Notes: generated by a model from the letters alone, not told the origin. Numbered from the stretch's first letter, positions 43,764-52,275 are shown. The stretch: DNA of 64,000 nt from Saccharopolyspora erythraea NRRL 2338 (GCF_000062885.1 NC_009142.1:4639584-4703583); one strand, 5' to 3'. Numbers and translations are program-made.

Positions 43764-45326
43764 GTGCACAACGGTTGGGACATGATCGTGGTCGGAGCCG
43801 GGTCCGCGGGCGCGGCCCTGGCCGCGCGTTCGGCCGCGCTGGGCAAACGGGTCCTGCTGCTGGAAGCGGGACCCGACTACCCGTCCGCCGCGATGCCCGA
43901 GGTCTGGCGGTCACCGAACCCGCTGCGCGCCCTGCTCGACCCGGCGGTCAGCGCTCGACTGCTCCAGCAGGGGCTGTGGACGCGGCGCACCGAGAAGCAG
44001 GACCCGGCGCCGTACTCACAGGGCCGTGGCGTGGGCGGCAGCTCGTCGGTGAACGGCCAGATCGCCATCCGGCCGCCGGTGGAGGACTTCGAGGACTGGG
44101 CGCGAGCCGGCTGCGACGGCTGGTCGCCGCGGGACGTGCTGCCGTACTTCGCCAGGCTGGAGGACGACCGGCAGTTCGGTGACGAGCCGTACCACGGGCG
44201 CGGAGGGCCGATCCCGATCCACCGGACGCCGCGCGCGGAGTGGGGCTCGGTGGACGTAGCGATGTTCGAAGCCGCGACGGCCGCAGCGTACGGCTGGGAA
44301 CCGGACGTCAACGCCCCCGGTGCCACCGGGATCTCGCCCTATCCCGTCAACTCCCGCGATGGCAGGCGGGTGTCGACCAACGACGGCTACCTCGAACCCG
44401 CGCGGACTCTGGCAGGCCTGACGATCCGGGGCGACGCCTTGGCCGACCAGGTCCTGTTCGCCGGCAGCCGGGCTGTCGGCGTGCGGGTCATCGCCGGCGG
44501 CGCGGTCGTCGAGGAGCACGCCGACCGGGTCGTGCTGTGCGCGGGCGCCGCCCATTCGCCGGCGATCCTGATGCGCTCCGGCATCGGCCCGGCGGGCGAG
44601 CTGCGCTCGCTCGGTGTCGAGGTCCGCCAGGACCTCCCGGTAGGCCGCGGCATCCAGGACCACCCGCTCATCCTCGCCGGGCTGCCGCTGAACGCGGAGT
44701 CGGCGGTGCGCAGCCCGGACTTGCGCTACACGAACGTCTGCATTCGCTACACCAGCGATGACCCGGCGGCGCGGCCCGACGACATGATGCTGGTGGCGTG
44801 CAACCAGAACGTGCTGTCGCTGGCCACCGCCGACGTCCGCTTCGGCGCCGGGGCGTTCCTGGTGTGGCTCAACCAGGCCCATTCCCGGGGAGCGCTGACC
44901 CTGACGTCGGCCGACCCGGCGGCGCAGCCGGTGCTGGACCAGCGCATGCTCGCCGACCCGCGTGACCTCTCGCGGATGCGGGCCGGCGTGCGGACGCTGG
45001 TCGAACTGGCGCGCGGTCCGCACGCGGCCGCGATCACCCACGGCTCACCGGACGCGGTCAACGCCGCGCTGCTGGCGGTCGTCGACGACGACGCGGCGCT
45101 GGACGCCCACCTGCTCGCCACGGCGGTGGACGGCCAGCACCTGACCAGCAGCTGCCGCATGGGCGACCCCGCGGCCCCGGACACCGTGGTCGACCCGCGT
45201 TGCCGGGTGCTGGGCGTCGAGGGGCTGCACGTGGTCGACGCGTCGATCTTCCCGTCGTGCCCGCGCGCGAACACCAACCTGGCCACCATCATGGCCGGAG
45301 AGCTGATGGCCGACCGGATCGACTGA
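43764..45326 (+). CDS. GMC family oxidoreductase
   Basis: 520 residues from GTG 43764, supported by GGAAGGAAG 7 bases upstream. FAD motif MIVVGAGSAGAALAAR near residue 5, QGRGVGGSSSVNGQI (signature 1), CAGAAHSPAILMRSGIGPAGEL (signature 2) and C-terminal SSCRMGDPAAPDTVVDPRCRVLGVEGLHVVDASIFPSCPRANTN. Likely an alcohol oxidase or dehydrogenase; substrate unknown. Not closely similar to the choline-dehydrogenase-like gene at 33.5 kb. A strong terminator follows. Confidence 0.88.
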   Translation: MHNGWDMIVVGAGSAGAALAARSAALGKRVLLLEAGPDYPSAAMPEVWRSPNPLRALLDPAVSARLLQQGLWTRRTEKQDPAPYSQGRGVGGSSSVNGQIAIRPPVEDFEDWARAGCDGWSPRDVLPYFARLEDDRQFGDEPYHGRGGPIPIHRTPRAEWGSVDVAMFEAATAAAYGWEPDVNAPGATGISPYPVNSRDGRRVSTNDGYLEPARTLAGLTIRGDALADQVLFAGSRAVGVRVIAGGAVVEEHADRVVLCAGAAHSPAILMRSGIGPAGELRSLGVEVRQDLPVGRGIQDHPLILAGLPLNAESAVRSPDLRYTNVCIRYTSDDPAARPDDMMLVACNQNVLSLATADVRFGAGAFLVWLNQAHSRGALTLTSADPAAQPVLDQRMLADPRDLSRMRAGVRTLVELARGPHAAAITHGSPDAVNAALLAVVDDDAALDAHLLATAVDGQHLTSSCRMGDPAAPDTVVDPRCRVLGVEGLHVVDASIFPSCPRANTNLATIMAGELMADRID

Positions 45327-45339
45327 CCCGGGCTGTCGA

Positions 45340-45380
45340 GGACGCGCGAGCCGGCCGGAACACGACCGGCCCGCGCGTCC
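45340..45380 (+). terminator. Terminator after the GMC gene
   Basis: GGACGCGCGaGCCGG pairs with CCGGCcCGCGCGTCC (15 positions, one mismatch) around an 11-base loop, 14 bases after the stop. Confidence 0.6.
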
Positions 45381-45465
45381 CACGCACGGCCGCGGAAAAC
45401 CTGTTGCCGTGCTACGGGGTCCGCAGCAGAATCGTCCGCACCAGTCGTCCACCGAGGAGAAGCAC

Positions 45466-45576
45466 ATGCGAGCAGCGTTCGTGTCCACCCGAGAGGAACC
45501 CACCTCCCACCAGAAGGACATGACGCCGCATGCGCACCCTGAACCTCGGAATCCTCGCCCATGTCGACGCCGGTAA
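45466..45576 (+). CDS. Candidate leader peptide overlapping the OtrA-like start
   Basis: 36-codon frame from ATG 45466, with GAGGAGAAG 5 bases upstream, a better ribosome site than the downstream gene has. It overlaps the first 47 bases of the GTPase gene in another frame. Its sequence (RAAFVSTREEPTSHQKD...) has no known motif. The arrangement resembles leader peptides of antibiotic-inducible ribosome-protection genes; translation is a prediction. Confidence 0.4.
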   Translation: MRAAFVSTREEPTSHQKDMTPHAHPEPRNPRPCRRR

Positions 45577-47314
45577 GACCAGCCTGACCGAGCGGCTGCT
45601 GCACTCCGCCGGAGTCGTCGACGAGGTCGGCAACGTCGACGACGGCAGCACGCGGACCGACTCCACCGCGCTGGAACGGCAGCGGGGCATCACCATCAGG
45701 TCGGCCGTGGTGTCCTTCGTCGTCGGCGACGTCGCGGTCAACCTGATCGACACGCCGGGCCACCCCGACTTCATCGCGGAAGTGGAACGCGCGCTCGGCG
45801 TGCTCGACGGAGCCGTGCTGGTGATCTCGGCGGTGGAGGGCGTGCAGGCGCAGACGCGACTGCTCATGCGCACCCTGCGACGGCTGCGGATTCCCACGCT
45901 GGTGTTCGTGAACAAGATCGACCGCGAGGGGGCGCGGCACGAAGACCTGCTGCGCGACATCACCGCAAAGGTGGCGCGCGGGAGCATTCCGATGGGAACG
46001 CCCATCGACCTGGGAACTCCCGCCGCACGCTACGCGTCCTTCGGTCCCTCGAACCGGAACTTCGCCGCGGCCCTGCTGGAACTGCTCGCCGAGCACGACG
46101 ATGCGTTGCTGGCCGCCTACGTCGACGGCAAGCCGGAGGTTTCCCACTCGCGGCTGCGGCGCGAGCTCGCGGCGCAGACATCGCGGATGCTGGTGCACCC
46201 GGTCTTCTTCGGCTCGGCGATCACGGGTGCGGGCGTCGAGGACCTCATGTCGGGGCTGGCGGAGCTGCTGCCCGCGTCCCGCGGTAATGCGGACGGCCCC
46301 GTGTCCGGCACGGTGTTCAAGGCCGAGCGCGAACCGGGCGGGAACAAGGTCGCCCACGTGCGCATGTTCTCCGGGACGGTGCGCGTGCGGGAGGCGGTGC
46401 GCATCCGCGGCCAGGAGCACAAGGTGACCGCGATCCACGTGTTCGACCGCGGGTCCGCCGTGCGACGGCGGACGGTGACCGCGGGCCGCCTCGCACGGCT
46501 TTGCGGTCTCGGCGACGTGCGGATCGGGGACGCGATCGGCGTGCCGCGCGCGACCGCCGGAGAACACCACTTCTCGCCGCCGACGCTGGAGTCGGTCGTG
46601 CTCGCGCGCCGTCCCTCGGACGGCCCCGCCCTGCACACCGCGCTCGGCCTGCTGGCCGAACAGGACCCGCTGATCGGTCTGCGCCACGACGGCCCGCGCG
46701 GGGAGCTTTCGGTCTCGCTCTACGGAGAAGTGCAGAAGCAGGTCATCCAGGCGACGCTGGCCGACGAGCACGGCATCGACGTGACTTTCCGCGAAACCAC
46801 GACCATCTGCGTCGGGCGGCCCGCTGGCACCGGTTCGGCGGTCGAGGTGATCGGCGAGGACACGAACCCGTTCCTGGCGACTGTCGGGCTGCGGGTCGAT
46901 CCCGCGGAGGCGGGCACCGGCGTCGAGTTCGGGCTGGCGGTCGAGCTGGGCTCGCTGCCACTGGCCTTCGTCAAGGCCGAGGAGGAGACCGTGCGGGAGA
47001 CGCTTTCGCAAGGGCTGTGCGGCTGGCAGGTTACCGACTGCGTCGTCACCATGACCCGCAGCGGTTACTGGGCACGGCAAAGCCACTCCGGCGGGGTGTT
47101 CGACAAGAACATGTCGAGCACCGCGGGCGACTTCCGCAACCTGACTCCGCGGGGACGGCGCGCGGAGCCACGTGCAGTGCCGAGTCCGCGTTGCGCAGCT
47201 TGCGCAGGCCGTCCAGGGCGAGACCGGCCTCCGGCAGCGGGCCGGCCTGCGCCGGGTTCACCCAGCCGGCGTTGCCGTGCGGAGCCCCGGCATCGGGGTG
47301 CGCGGCTTCGCTGA
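45530..47314 (+). CDS. OtrA/TetM-like ribosomal protection GTPase, truncated
   Basis: Open frame of 594 codons. EF-G-like GTPase domain: G1 AHVDAGKTSLTERLL (about 10-24), G2 RGITIRSA, G3 DTPGHPDF, G4 NKID. Domains II-III and IV follow with RSGYWARQSHSGGVFDKNMSSTAGDFRNLTP near residue 535. Full OtrA/TetM proteins continue about 100 residues with domain V. Here, homology stops near 47150 and the last 55 codons run antisense to a DadA-like gene, so the end is a deletion junction. It would lack the tail needed to clear tetracycline from the ribosome, so it is probably inactive. Confidence 0.82.
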   Translation: MRTLNLGILAHVDAGKTSLTERLLHSAGVVDEVGNVDDGSTRTDSTALERQRGITIRSAVVSFVVGDVAVNLIDTPGHPDFIAEVERALGVLDGAVLVISAVEGVQAQTRLLMRTLRRLRIPTLVFVNKIDREGARHEDLLRDITAKVARGSIPMGTPIDLGTPAARYASFGPSNRNFAAALLELLAEHDDALLAAYVDGKPEVSHSRLRRELAAQTSRMLVHPVFFGSAITGAGVEDLMSGLAELLPASRGNADGPVSGTVFKAEREPGGNKVAHVRMFSGTVRVREAVRIRGQEHKVTAIHVFDRGSAVRRRTVTAGRLARLCGLGDVRIGDAIGVPRATAGEHHFSPPTLESVVLARRPSDGPALHTALGLLAEQDPLIGLRHDGPRGELSVSLYGEVQKQVIQATLADEHGIDVTFRETTTICVGRPAGTGSAVEVIGEDTNPFLATVGLRVDPAEAGTGVEFGLAVELGSLPLAFVKAEEETVRETLSQGLCGWQVTDCVVTMTRSGYWARQSHSGGVFDKNMSSTAGDFRNLTPRGRRAEPRAVPSPRCAACAGRPGRDRPPAAGRPAPGSPSRRCRAEPRHRGARLR

Positions 47315-47411
47315 CGGTGCCCCGCACGCCCCTGCGGTTCAGCTGGTGGGCGACGCAGAGCCCGGCGATGCCGGCTCCCACGACGAGGACGTGCTCGCGT
47401 GTTCGGGACAT
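47046..47411 (-). pseudogene. Truncated DadA-like FAD oxidoreductase
   Basis: Starts ATG 47411 with GGAGGAGG upstream. The first about 85 codons are a D-amino-acid dehydrogenase/DadA-like FAD N-terminus: VLVVGAGIAGLCVAHQLNRRG, then GNAGWVNPAQAGPLPEAG and LRKLRNADSALHVAPR. Homology ends near 47160, where it meets the truncated OtrA-like gene on the other strand. The frame then runs antisense to that gene and stops at 47046. No catalytic C-terminal domain remains. Confidence 0.7.
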
Positions 47412-47518
47412 CGTCGAACCTCCTCCGCCGCGGGCGGATCCGCCGACGCGGACCTCGGTCATCCTCCCCGCGCCGGTGCCGGAACTTCCAGGGCGGTCAC
47501 TCGACTGCCGAGCACTCC

Positions 47519-47542
47519 CTTAGTGAACCGATGTGCACTAAG
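47519..47542. promoter_or_regulatory. TetR operator candidate
   Basis: CTTAGTG (47519-47525), 10-base spacer, CACTAAG (47536-47542), perfect 7-base arms, 11 bases before the first TetR start and between it and the divergent DadA remnant. Typical of an autoregulatory TetR site. Confidence 0.6.
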
Positions 47543-47553
47543 CTGGCGAGCTG

Positions 47554-48921
47554 ATGACCCGAACCCGGCTCAACCCGTCCGACCGCCGCGACCAACTCCT
47601 GCGCATCGGCGCCCGGCTCTTCGCGGAGCGGCCCTACGACGACGTCCAGATCGAGGAGATCGCCGCCCGCGCCGGCGTCTCACGCGGGCTGATGTACCGC
47701 TATTTCGCCACCAAGCGGGAACTGTTCCGCGCCGTCGTCGGCCGGGCGAGCGAGCGCGTCGCGGAGGGGACCGCGCTCGAGGCAAGCGGGACCGCGCCCG
47801 GCACCGCCACACCGGAGGAGCGGCTCACCGCCCAGGTCGAGATGTTCCTCGACCTGTTCGACACCGACGCCGACCTGATGCGCGCGCTGCACGCGGGCAC
47901 CGCATCGGCCGACGAGGAGGTGCGGCGGATCATCGCCCAGGGCGCACGACGTCACGAAGACCACGTGCTCGACGTCCTCGAGCAACTGGGATCGGCGCGG
48001 ACCGCCGCGCTGCGGGCGGCGGTGCGGAGCTGGATCGTCATGGCCCGCGCGGGCGCCCTGGACCGGCTGGACAACCTCGACATCTCGCGCGGCGAACTCC
48101 GGGAGATCTGCTTGCGCGGCCTGCTCGCGCTGACGGGAACGCGTGCCGGCGCGGCATCGGCCGTCGGCAACACCTCGACCCAGGCGTCGCCGATCCAGGC
48201 CTCGGGTCTTGCGGATACAACGATGTATCGAATACGTTCCCGCAGCGAGGTGAGCGACATGGCGACGGCGACGACCCCTCTCGGCGATGCCGGGCCCGCG
48301 GCTGCGGAGCCCGCGCCGGTGACCGCGCGCCGCGCCCGCACGCGGCAGCGCCTGCTCGACGCCGCGCTGGATGTGTTCGCCGAGCAGGGCTTCGGCCGCA
48401 CGACGATCGAGCAGGTCTGCGACCGGGCGGGTTACTCGCGCGGCGCCTTCTACTCCAACTTCTCCTCGCTGGACGAGCTGTTCCTCGCGATGTGGGAGCA
48501 GCGCTCCGACCGCATGCTCGCCGGCCTGCGCGCCGCCTTCGCCGACACCTCCGCAGAGAGTCCGGAGGAAGCGCTGCGCACCGCGCTGGCCGCTATCCCG
48601 GTCGACGACGCCTGGTACCGCGTGACGGCCGAGTTCACCGCGCACGCGTTGCGCAACCCGCCGCTGCGCCGGGTCATGGCCGCGCGGGAGAAGTCCATCC
48701 AGGACACCGTCCTGCCGATCGTCGCGGGCGCCCTGCGGCGGTCCGGACGCCGCGTCACCGACGAGACCGCCCTGGGATACGCGCTGGTGGCCGTGCACGA
48801 CGGCACCACCGTGCAGGTCCTGGTGGAGCCAGACGACCGCGAGGTGCGCGTGCGGCGCGAGGAGCTGTTCCGCCGCGTGCTCGACGCCTACAGCGAGCCG
48901 ACCACGGAGGAGAACCGATGA
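47554..48921 (+). CDS. Two TetR regulators in one open frame
   Basis: 455 codons. The first TetR (about 1-205) has RDQLLRIGARLFAERPYDDVQIEEIAARAGVSRGLMYRYFATKRELF. The frame runs without a stop through a low-GC 60-base segment that contains a promoter-like palindrome (48214-48229) into a second complete TetR (HTH RTTIEQVCDRAGYSRGAFYSNFSSLDELF). TetR proteins are normally about 200 residues, and the joint encodes non-conserved residues (STQASPIQASGLADTTMYRIRS). Either the first gene lost its stop or it ends as a fusion. The second gene can be made from ATG 48259. Confidence 0.78.
   Translation: MTRTRLNPSDRRDQLLRIGARLFAERPYDDVQIEEIAARAGVSRGLMYRYFATKRELFRAVVGRASERVAEGTALEASGTAPGTATPEERLTAQVEMFLDLFDTDADLMRALHAGTASADEEVRRIIAQGARRHEDHVLDVLEQLGSARTAALRAAVRSWIVMARAGALDRLDNLDISRGELREICLRGLLALTGTRAGAASAVGNTSTQASPIQASGLADTTMYRIRSRSEVSDMATATTPLGDAGPAAAEPAPVTARRARTRQRLLDAALDVFAEQGFGRTTIEQVCDRAGYSRGAFYSNFSSLDELFLAMWEQRSDRMLAGLRAAFADTSAESPEEALRTALAAIPVDDAWYRVTAEFTAHALRNPPLRRVMAAREKSIQDTVLPIVAGALRRSGRRVTDETALGYALVAVHDGTTVQVLVEPDDREVRVRREELFRRVLDAYSEPTTEENR
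48214..48229. promoter_or_regulatory. TetR operator candidate inside the fused frame
   Basis: GATACA-acga-TGTATC, perfect 6-base arms, overlapped by GTAT-cga-ATAC (48225-48235). It is 30 bases before ATG 48259 in a clearly AT-richer island, so it looks like the native promoter/operator of the second TetR gene. Confidence 0.6.
48259..48921 (+). CDS. Second TetR regulator (independent start)
   Basis: 220 residues from ATG 48259. Complete TetR with N-terminal HTH (TRQRLLDAALDVFAEQGFGRTTIEQVCDRAGYSRGAFYSNFSS) and a ligand domain. Its stop overlaps the next gene's ATG (ATGA), so it is co-translated with the FAD dehydrogenase and SDR and likely controls them. This is the same frame as the 47554 entry, listed separately because it has its own start and operator. 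Confidence 0.75.
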   Translation: MATATTPLGDAGPAAAEPAPVTARRARTRQRLLDAALDVFAEQGFGRTTIEQVCDRAGYSRGAFYSNFSSLDELFLAMWEQRSDRMLAGLRAAFADTSAESPEEALRTALAAIPVDDAWYRVTAEFTAHALRNPPLRRVMAAREKSIQDTVLPIVAGALRRSGRRVTDETALGYALVAVHDGTTVQVLVEPDDREVRVRREELFRRVLDAYSEPTTEENR

Positions 48922-50579
48922 CCGACCATGCCGACGTGATCGTGGTGGGAGCGGGCCTGGCCGGCCTGGTCGCGACCTACGAGCTGGCCCGCGCCGGGCG
49001 CCGGGTCCTGGTGCTGGACCAGGAGAACGAGGCCAACCTCGGCGGTCAGGCCTTCTGGTCGCTGGGCGGTCTGTTCCTGGTCGACAGCCCCGAGCAGCGG
49101 CGCATGGGCATCCGGGACTCCTACGACCTCGCGCTCGCCGACTGGCTCGGTTCGGCGGGCTTCGACCGGGAACGCGAGGACCGCTGGCCGCGCCGGTGGG
49201 CCGAGGCCTACGTGGGGTTCGCCGCCGGGGAGAAGCGCCGGTACCTGCACGACCTCGGGCTGCGGGTCACACCGATGGTCGGCTGGGCCGAACGCGGCGC
49301 GGGCAGCGCGACCGGGCACGGCAACTCGGTGCCCCGGTTCCACATCACCTGGGGCACCGGTCCGGAGGTCGTGCGGGTGTTCCGGGAGCCGGTGCTCGCC
49401 GCGGCCGCGCGCGGACTGGTGGAGTTCCGCCACCGCCACCGCGTCGACGAGCTCGTCGTCGAGAACGGTACGGCGGTCGGCGTTCGCGGCACGGTGCTCG
49501 CGCCCTCGTCGCTGCCGCGCGGCGCGGCGTCGTCGCGGGAGGCCGCCGGGGAGTTCGAGCTGCGCGCCCAAGCGGTGGTCGTGACCTCCGGGGGCATCGG
49601 CGGCAACCCCGCACTGGTGCGCGAAAGCTGGCCCGCCGCCCGGCTGGGGCCGGCGCCGAAGTCGATGATCACCGGAGTTCCCGCGCACGTCGACGGGCGG
49701 ATGCTGGGGATCAGCCGGGACGCGGGGGCCTCGGTGGTCAACTCCGACCGCATGTGGCACTACACCGAGGGGATCAGGAACTGGGACCCGGTCTGGCCGG
49801 ACCACGCGATCCGGATCATCCCGGGCCCGTCGTCGCTGTGGCTGGACGCGACCGGGCGCCGGCTGCCCGCGCCGCTGTTCCCCGGCCACGACACGCTCGC
49901 CACGATGCGCCACATCCTCGGCACCGGCCACGACCACACCTGGTTCGTGCTGACCCGCGCCATCGTGGAGAAGGAGTTCGCGCTGTCGGGCTCCGAGCAG
50001 AACCCCGACCTCACCGGCAAGGACCTCAGGCTCGTGCTGTCGAGGGTGAAGAAGGGCGCCCCCGGGCCCGTGCAGGCGTTCCTCGACCACGGTGAGGACT
50101 TCGTGGTGCGCCCGACGCTGCGCGAGCTGGTCGACGGCATGAACGCGGTCGCCCCCGATCCGGGGCTGGAACTCAAGCAGGTCAGACGCGAGGTGGTGGC
50201 GCGCGACCGCGGGGTCGGCAACGCCTACGCCAAGGACCTGCAGCTCATGACGGTGAAGAACGCGCGTTCGTACTGGCCGGACAAGCTCACCCGGGTCGCC
50301 CGGCCGCACCGCCTGCTCGACCCCGCGCAGGGCCCGCTGATCGCGGTGCGGCTGCACCTGCTCACCCGCAAGACCCTCGGCGGCCTGGAGACGAACCTCG
50401 ACTCGCAGGTCGTCCGCCCGGACGGATCGGTCTTCGACGGGCTGTACGCGGCGGGCGAGGTCGCCGGGTTCGGCGGCGGCGGTGTGCACGGCTACAACGC
50501 GCTGGAGGGCACCTTCCTCGGCGGGTGCATCTTCTCGGGGCGGGCGGCCGGGCGCGCGCTGGCGAAGGACCTGGCGTGA
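48918..50579 (+). CDS. FAD-binding dehydrogenase (KstD/FrdA-like)
   Basis: 553 residues. FAD motif VIVVGAGLAGLVATYELARAGRRVLVLDQE near residue 7, GGQAFWSLGGLFLVD, a long FAD_binding_2 body and C-terminal DGLYAAGEVAGFGGGGVHGYNALEGTFLGGCIFSGRAAGR. This is the fumarate reductase/3-ketosteroid-dehydrogenase group annotated as FAD-binding dehydrogenase. GAGGAGA precedes ATG 48918. Coupled to the TetR and SDR genes; may act on a steroid-like or other cyclic ketone, which is inference from the family only. Confidence 0.87.
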   Translation: MTDHADVIVVGAGLAGLVATYELARAGRRVLVLDQENEANLGGQAFWSLGGLFLVDSPEQRRMGIRDSYDLALADWLGSAGFDREREDRWPRRWAEAYVGFAAGEKRRYLHDLGLRVTPMVGWAERGAGSATGHGNSVPRFHITWGTGPEVVRVFREPVLAAAARGLVEFRHRHRVDELVVENGTAVGVRGTVLAPSSLPRGAASSREAAGEFELRAQAVVVTSGGIGGNPALVRESWPAARLGPAPKSMITGVPAHVDGRMLGISRDAGASVVNSDRMWHYTEGIRNWDPVWPDHAIRIIPGPSSLWLDATGRRLPAPLFPGHDTLATMRHILGTGHDHTWFVLTRAIVEKEFALSGSEQNPDLTGKDLRLVLSRVKKGAPGPVQAFLDHGEDFVVRPTLRELVDGMNAVAPDPGLELKQVRREVVARDRGVGNAYAKDLQLMTVKNARSYWPDKLTRVARPHRLLDPAQGPLIAVRLHLLTRKTLGGLETNLDSQVVRPDGSVFDGLYAAGEVAGFGGGGVHGYNALEGTFLGGCIFSGRAAGRALAKDLA

Positions 50580-51373
50580 GCCGCAGGGCGCTCGTCACGG
50601 GCGCGTCGTCGGGGATCGGTGCGGCGGTGGCCGCGGCGCTGGTGGAGCGCGGCTACCGGGTGACCGGCACCAGCCGCGATCCCGCGGCGGTCGAGAACCC
50701 GGTGCCGGGTGTGGACCACCTCCCGCTCGACCTCACCGACGACGCCTCCATCGAGGCGTGCGCCGCGGCGGCGGGCGAGGTCGACGTGCTGGTCAACAAC
50801 GCGGGCGAGAGCCAGAGCGGGCCGTTCGAGGAACTGCCCGCGGCGGCGATCCAGCGGGTGTTCCAGCTCAACGTGTTCGGTGCCGTGCGGCTGACGCAGT
50901 TGCTGCTACCGGGAATGCGCGCTCGCGGGCGTGGCCGCGTGGTCGTGGTCGGCTCGATGCCGGCGAGCTTCCCGCTGGCGTTCCGGTCGTCGTACGTGGC
51001 GTCGAAGGCGGCGATCAAGGGCTTCGCGAGTGCCGCCCGGCGCGAGCTGTCGCCGTACGGGATCGCGGTCACCACCGTCGAACCGGGGGCGGCCCGCACC
51101 GGGATCAGCCAGCGGCGGACGCAGTACATCGTGGACGGTTCGGCGTTCACCGACGAGTACCGCGCGATGGCGACCGCGCTGGATGCCAACGAGCGCAACG
51201 GGATCCCCGCTTCGAAGGTGGCGGCGACCGTCGTGCGCGCGGTCGAGTCGGCGCGTCCGAAACCGCACTACGCGGTGGGCAGCAACGCACCGGTCGTGTT
51301 CGCCGTGCGCCGCGTGCTGCCTCGGACCTTCGTCGAGCGCATGGTTTCCCGGCGCCACGGCCTGAGGCCGTGA
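50576..51373 (+). CDS. SDR family oxidoreductase
   Basis: 265 residues from GTG 50576, overlapping the preceding stop by four bases (GTGA). Classical SDR: TGASSGIG near residue 8, NNAG in VLVNNAGESQSGPFEE, Ser in VVGSMPASFPLAF and Y-x3-K in SSYVASKAA. No membrane segment. Third gene of the TetR-FAD dehydrogenase-SDR operon, so it probably acts on the same substrate chain. Confidence 0.9.
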   Translation: MSRRALVTGASSGIGAAVAAALVERGYRVTGTSRDPAAVENPVPGVDHLPLDLTDDASIEACAAAAGEVDVLVNNAGESQSGPFEELPAAAIQRVFQLNVFGAVRLTQLLLPGMRARGRGRVVVVGSMPASFPLAFRSSYVASKAAIKGFASAARRELSPYGIAVTTVEPGAARTGISQRRTQYIVDGSAFTDEYRAMATALDANERNGIPASKVAATVVRAVESARPKPHYAVGSNAPVVFAVRRVLPRTFVERMVSRRHGLRP

Positions 51374-51415
51374 TGCCGCCGTGGTTCGCGAGCCGCAACG
51401 GACGGCCGAATCCGT

Positions 51416-52246
51416 TCAGGCTCGGCGGTTCCGCTCCGCGGTGACCGCAACCGCGGTGCAGTCCATCGTGAAGCCGCGGCCGATCGCGTCGACAGCGGCC
51501 CCGACCTCCTCCAGCACCTGCGCCACCAGGTCCGGCGGGAGCCGGGTGAGGCTGCCGAAACTGGGGAGAAGATCCAGCCACTCGTCCCGGGTGCAGGACC
51601 ACTCCCAGTCGAAGCTCCACTGCTCGGGTGCGCTGAACGCGCCTGCCCGCCTGATGCCTTCGGCGGCCTTGGTGAACAGCGCCTGGTAGCCGTTCACCGC
51701 CTTCTTCGGCCCTGCCGTGCGGTGCCACGGCAAGTCGGGCCCGACCCGGCGGCAGGCCGAATCGAAAGCGTTCGCGACCTCCGGCGGGCTGTCGAACACC
51801 TGCCAGAACGCCGCCAGCAGTCCTCCGGGCCGCAACACCGCCGCCGCCTTGGCCGCGCCCGCGACCGGATCGACCCAGTGCCAGGCCTGTCCGGCGATGA
51901 CCGCGTCGAACTCCCGCCCGGCGGGGTCCCACGCTTCGAACGCCGCCACCTCGACCTCGACTCCGGTGCCGCGCGCGAAGTCAGCCATCCGCGCGTCGGG
52001 TTCGACGCCGAGAACCTCGCCGCCGGCGGCCTGGAACTGCCGGGCCTGGATGCCGGTGCCGCAGCCGACGTCGAGGACACGGGGGCCGGGGGCTGCGCCG
52101 ACGACGGCCGCGACCAGGGCTTCGGGGTAGCGAGGCCGGGTCCGGTCGTAGCGTTCGGGATCGGTGCCGAACGACTCCGCCACCTCCCGGTGCCGATGAG
52201 GCTCGTCCTCGGGAGTGCGGGCGCGGTCCGACGGTAAAGTGGGCAT
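51416..52246 (-). CDS. Class I SAM-dependent methyltransferase
   Basis: 276 residues. Motif I VLDVGCGTGIQARQF near 58, motif II acidic GVEPD, motif III region DAVIAGQAWHWVDP, and a Trp-rich core typical of the YcgJ/UbiE-like class. No signal. Its start codon lies inside the first of two tandem palindromes that also precede the divergent TetR gene, so TetR binding should block both. Methyl acceptor unknown. Confidence 0.85.
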   Translation of the reverse strand: MPTLPSDRARTPEDEPHRHREVAESFGTDPERYDRTRPRYPEALVAAVVGAAPGPRVLDVGCGTGIQARQFQAAGGEVLGVEPDARMADFARGTGVEVEVAAFEAWDPAGREFDAVIAGQAWHWVDPVAGAAKAAAVLRPGGLLAAFWQVFDSPPEVANAFDSACRRVGPDLPWHRTAGPKKAVNGYQALFTKAAEGIRRAGAFSAPEQWSFDWEWSCTRDEWLDLLPSFGSLTRLPPDLVAQVLEEVGAAVDAIGRGFTMDCTAVAVTAERNRRA

Positions 52247-52275
52247 GCGCCCACTTTAGTGGGCAACTGCCCACT
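52235..52275. promoter_or_regulatory. Tandem TetR operator
   Basis: Two copies of AGTGGGC-N4-GCCCACT (52238-52255 and 52258-52275), centres exactly 20 bases apart; the first extends to TAAAGTGGGC-atgc-GCCCACTTTA. It covers the methyltransferase start and lies 30 bases before the TetR gene. Two helical turns' spacing suggests two bound dimers. Confidence 0.75.

Noticed and set aside
51375-51430. GTGGTTCGCG followed by a Gly/Arg-rich stretch, resembling the left end of the dispersed repeat
   Set aside because: Only about ten bases match and the rest diverges; not counted as a copy.
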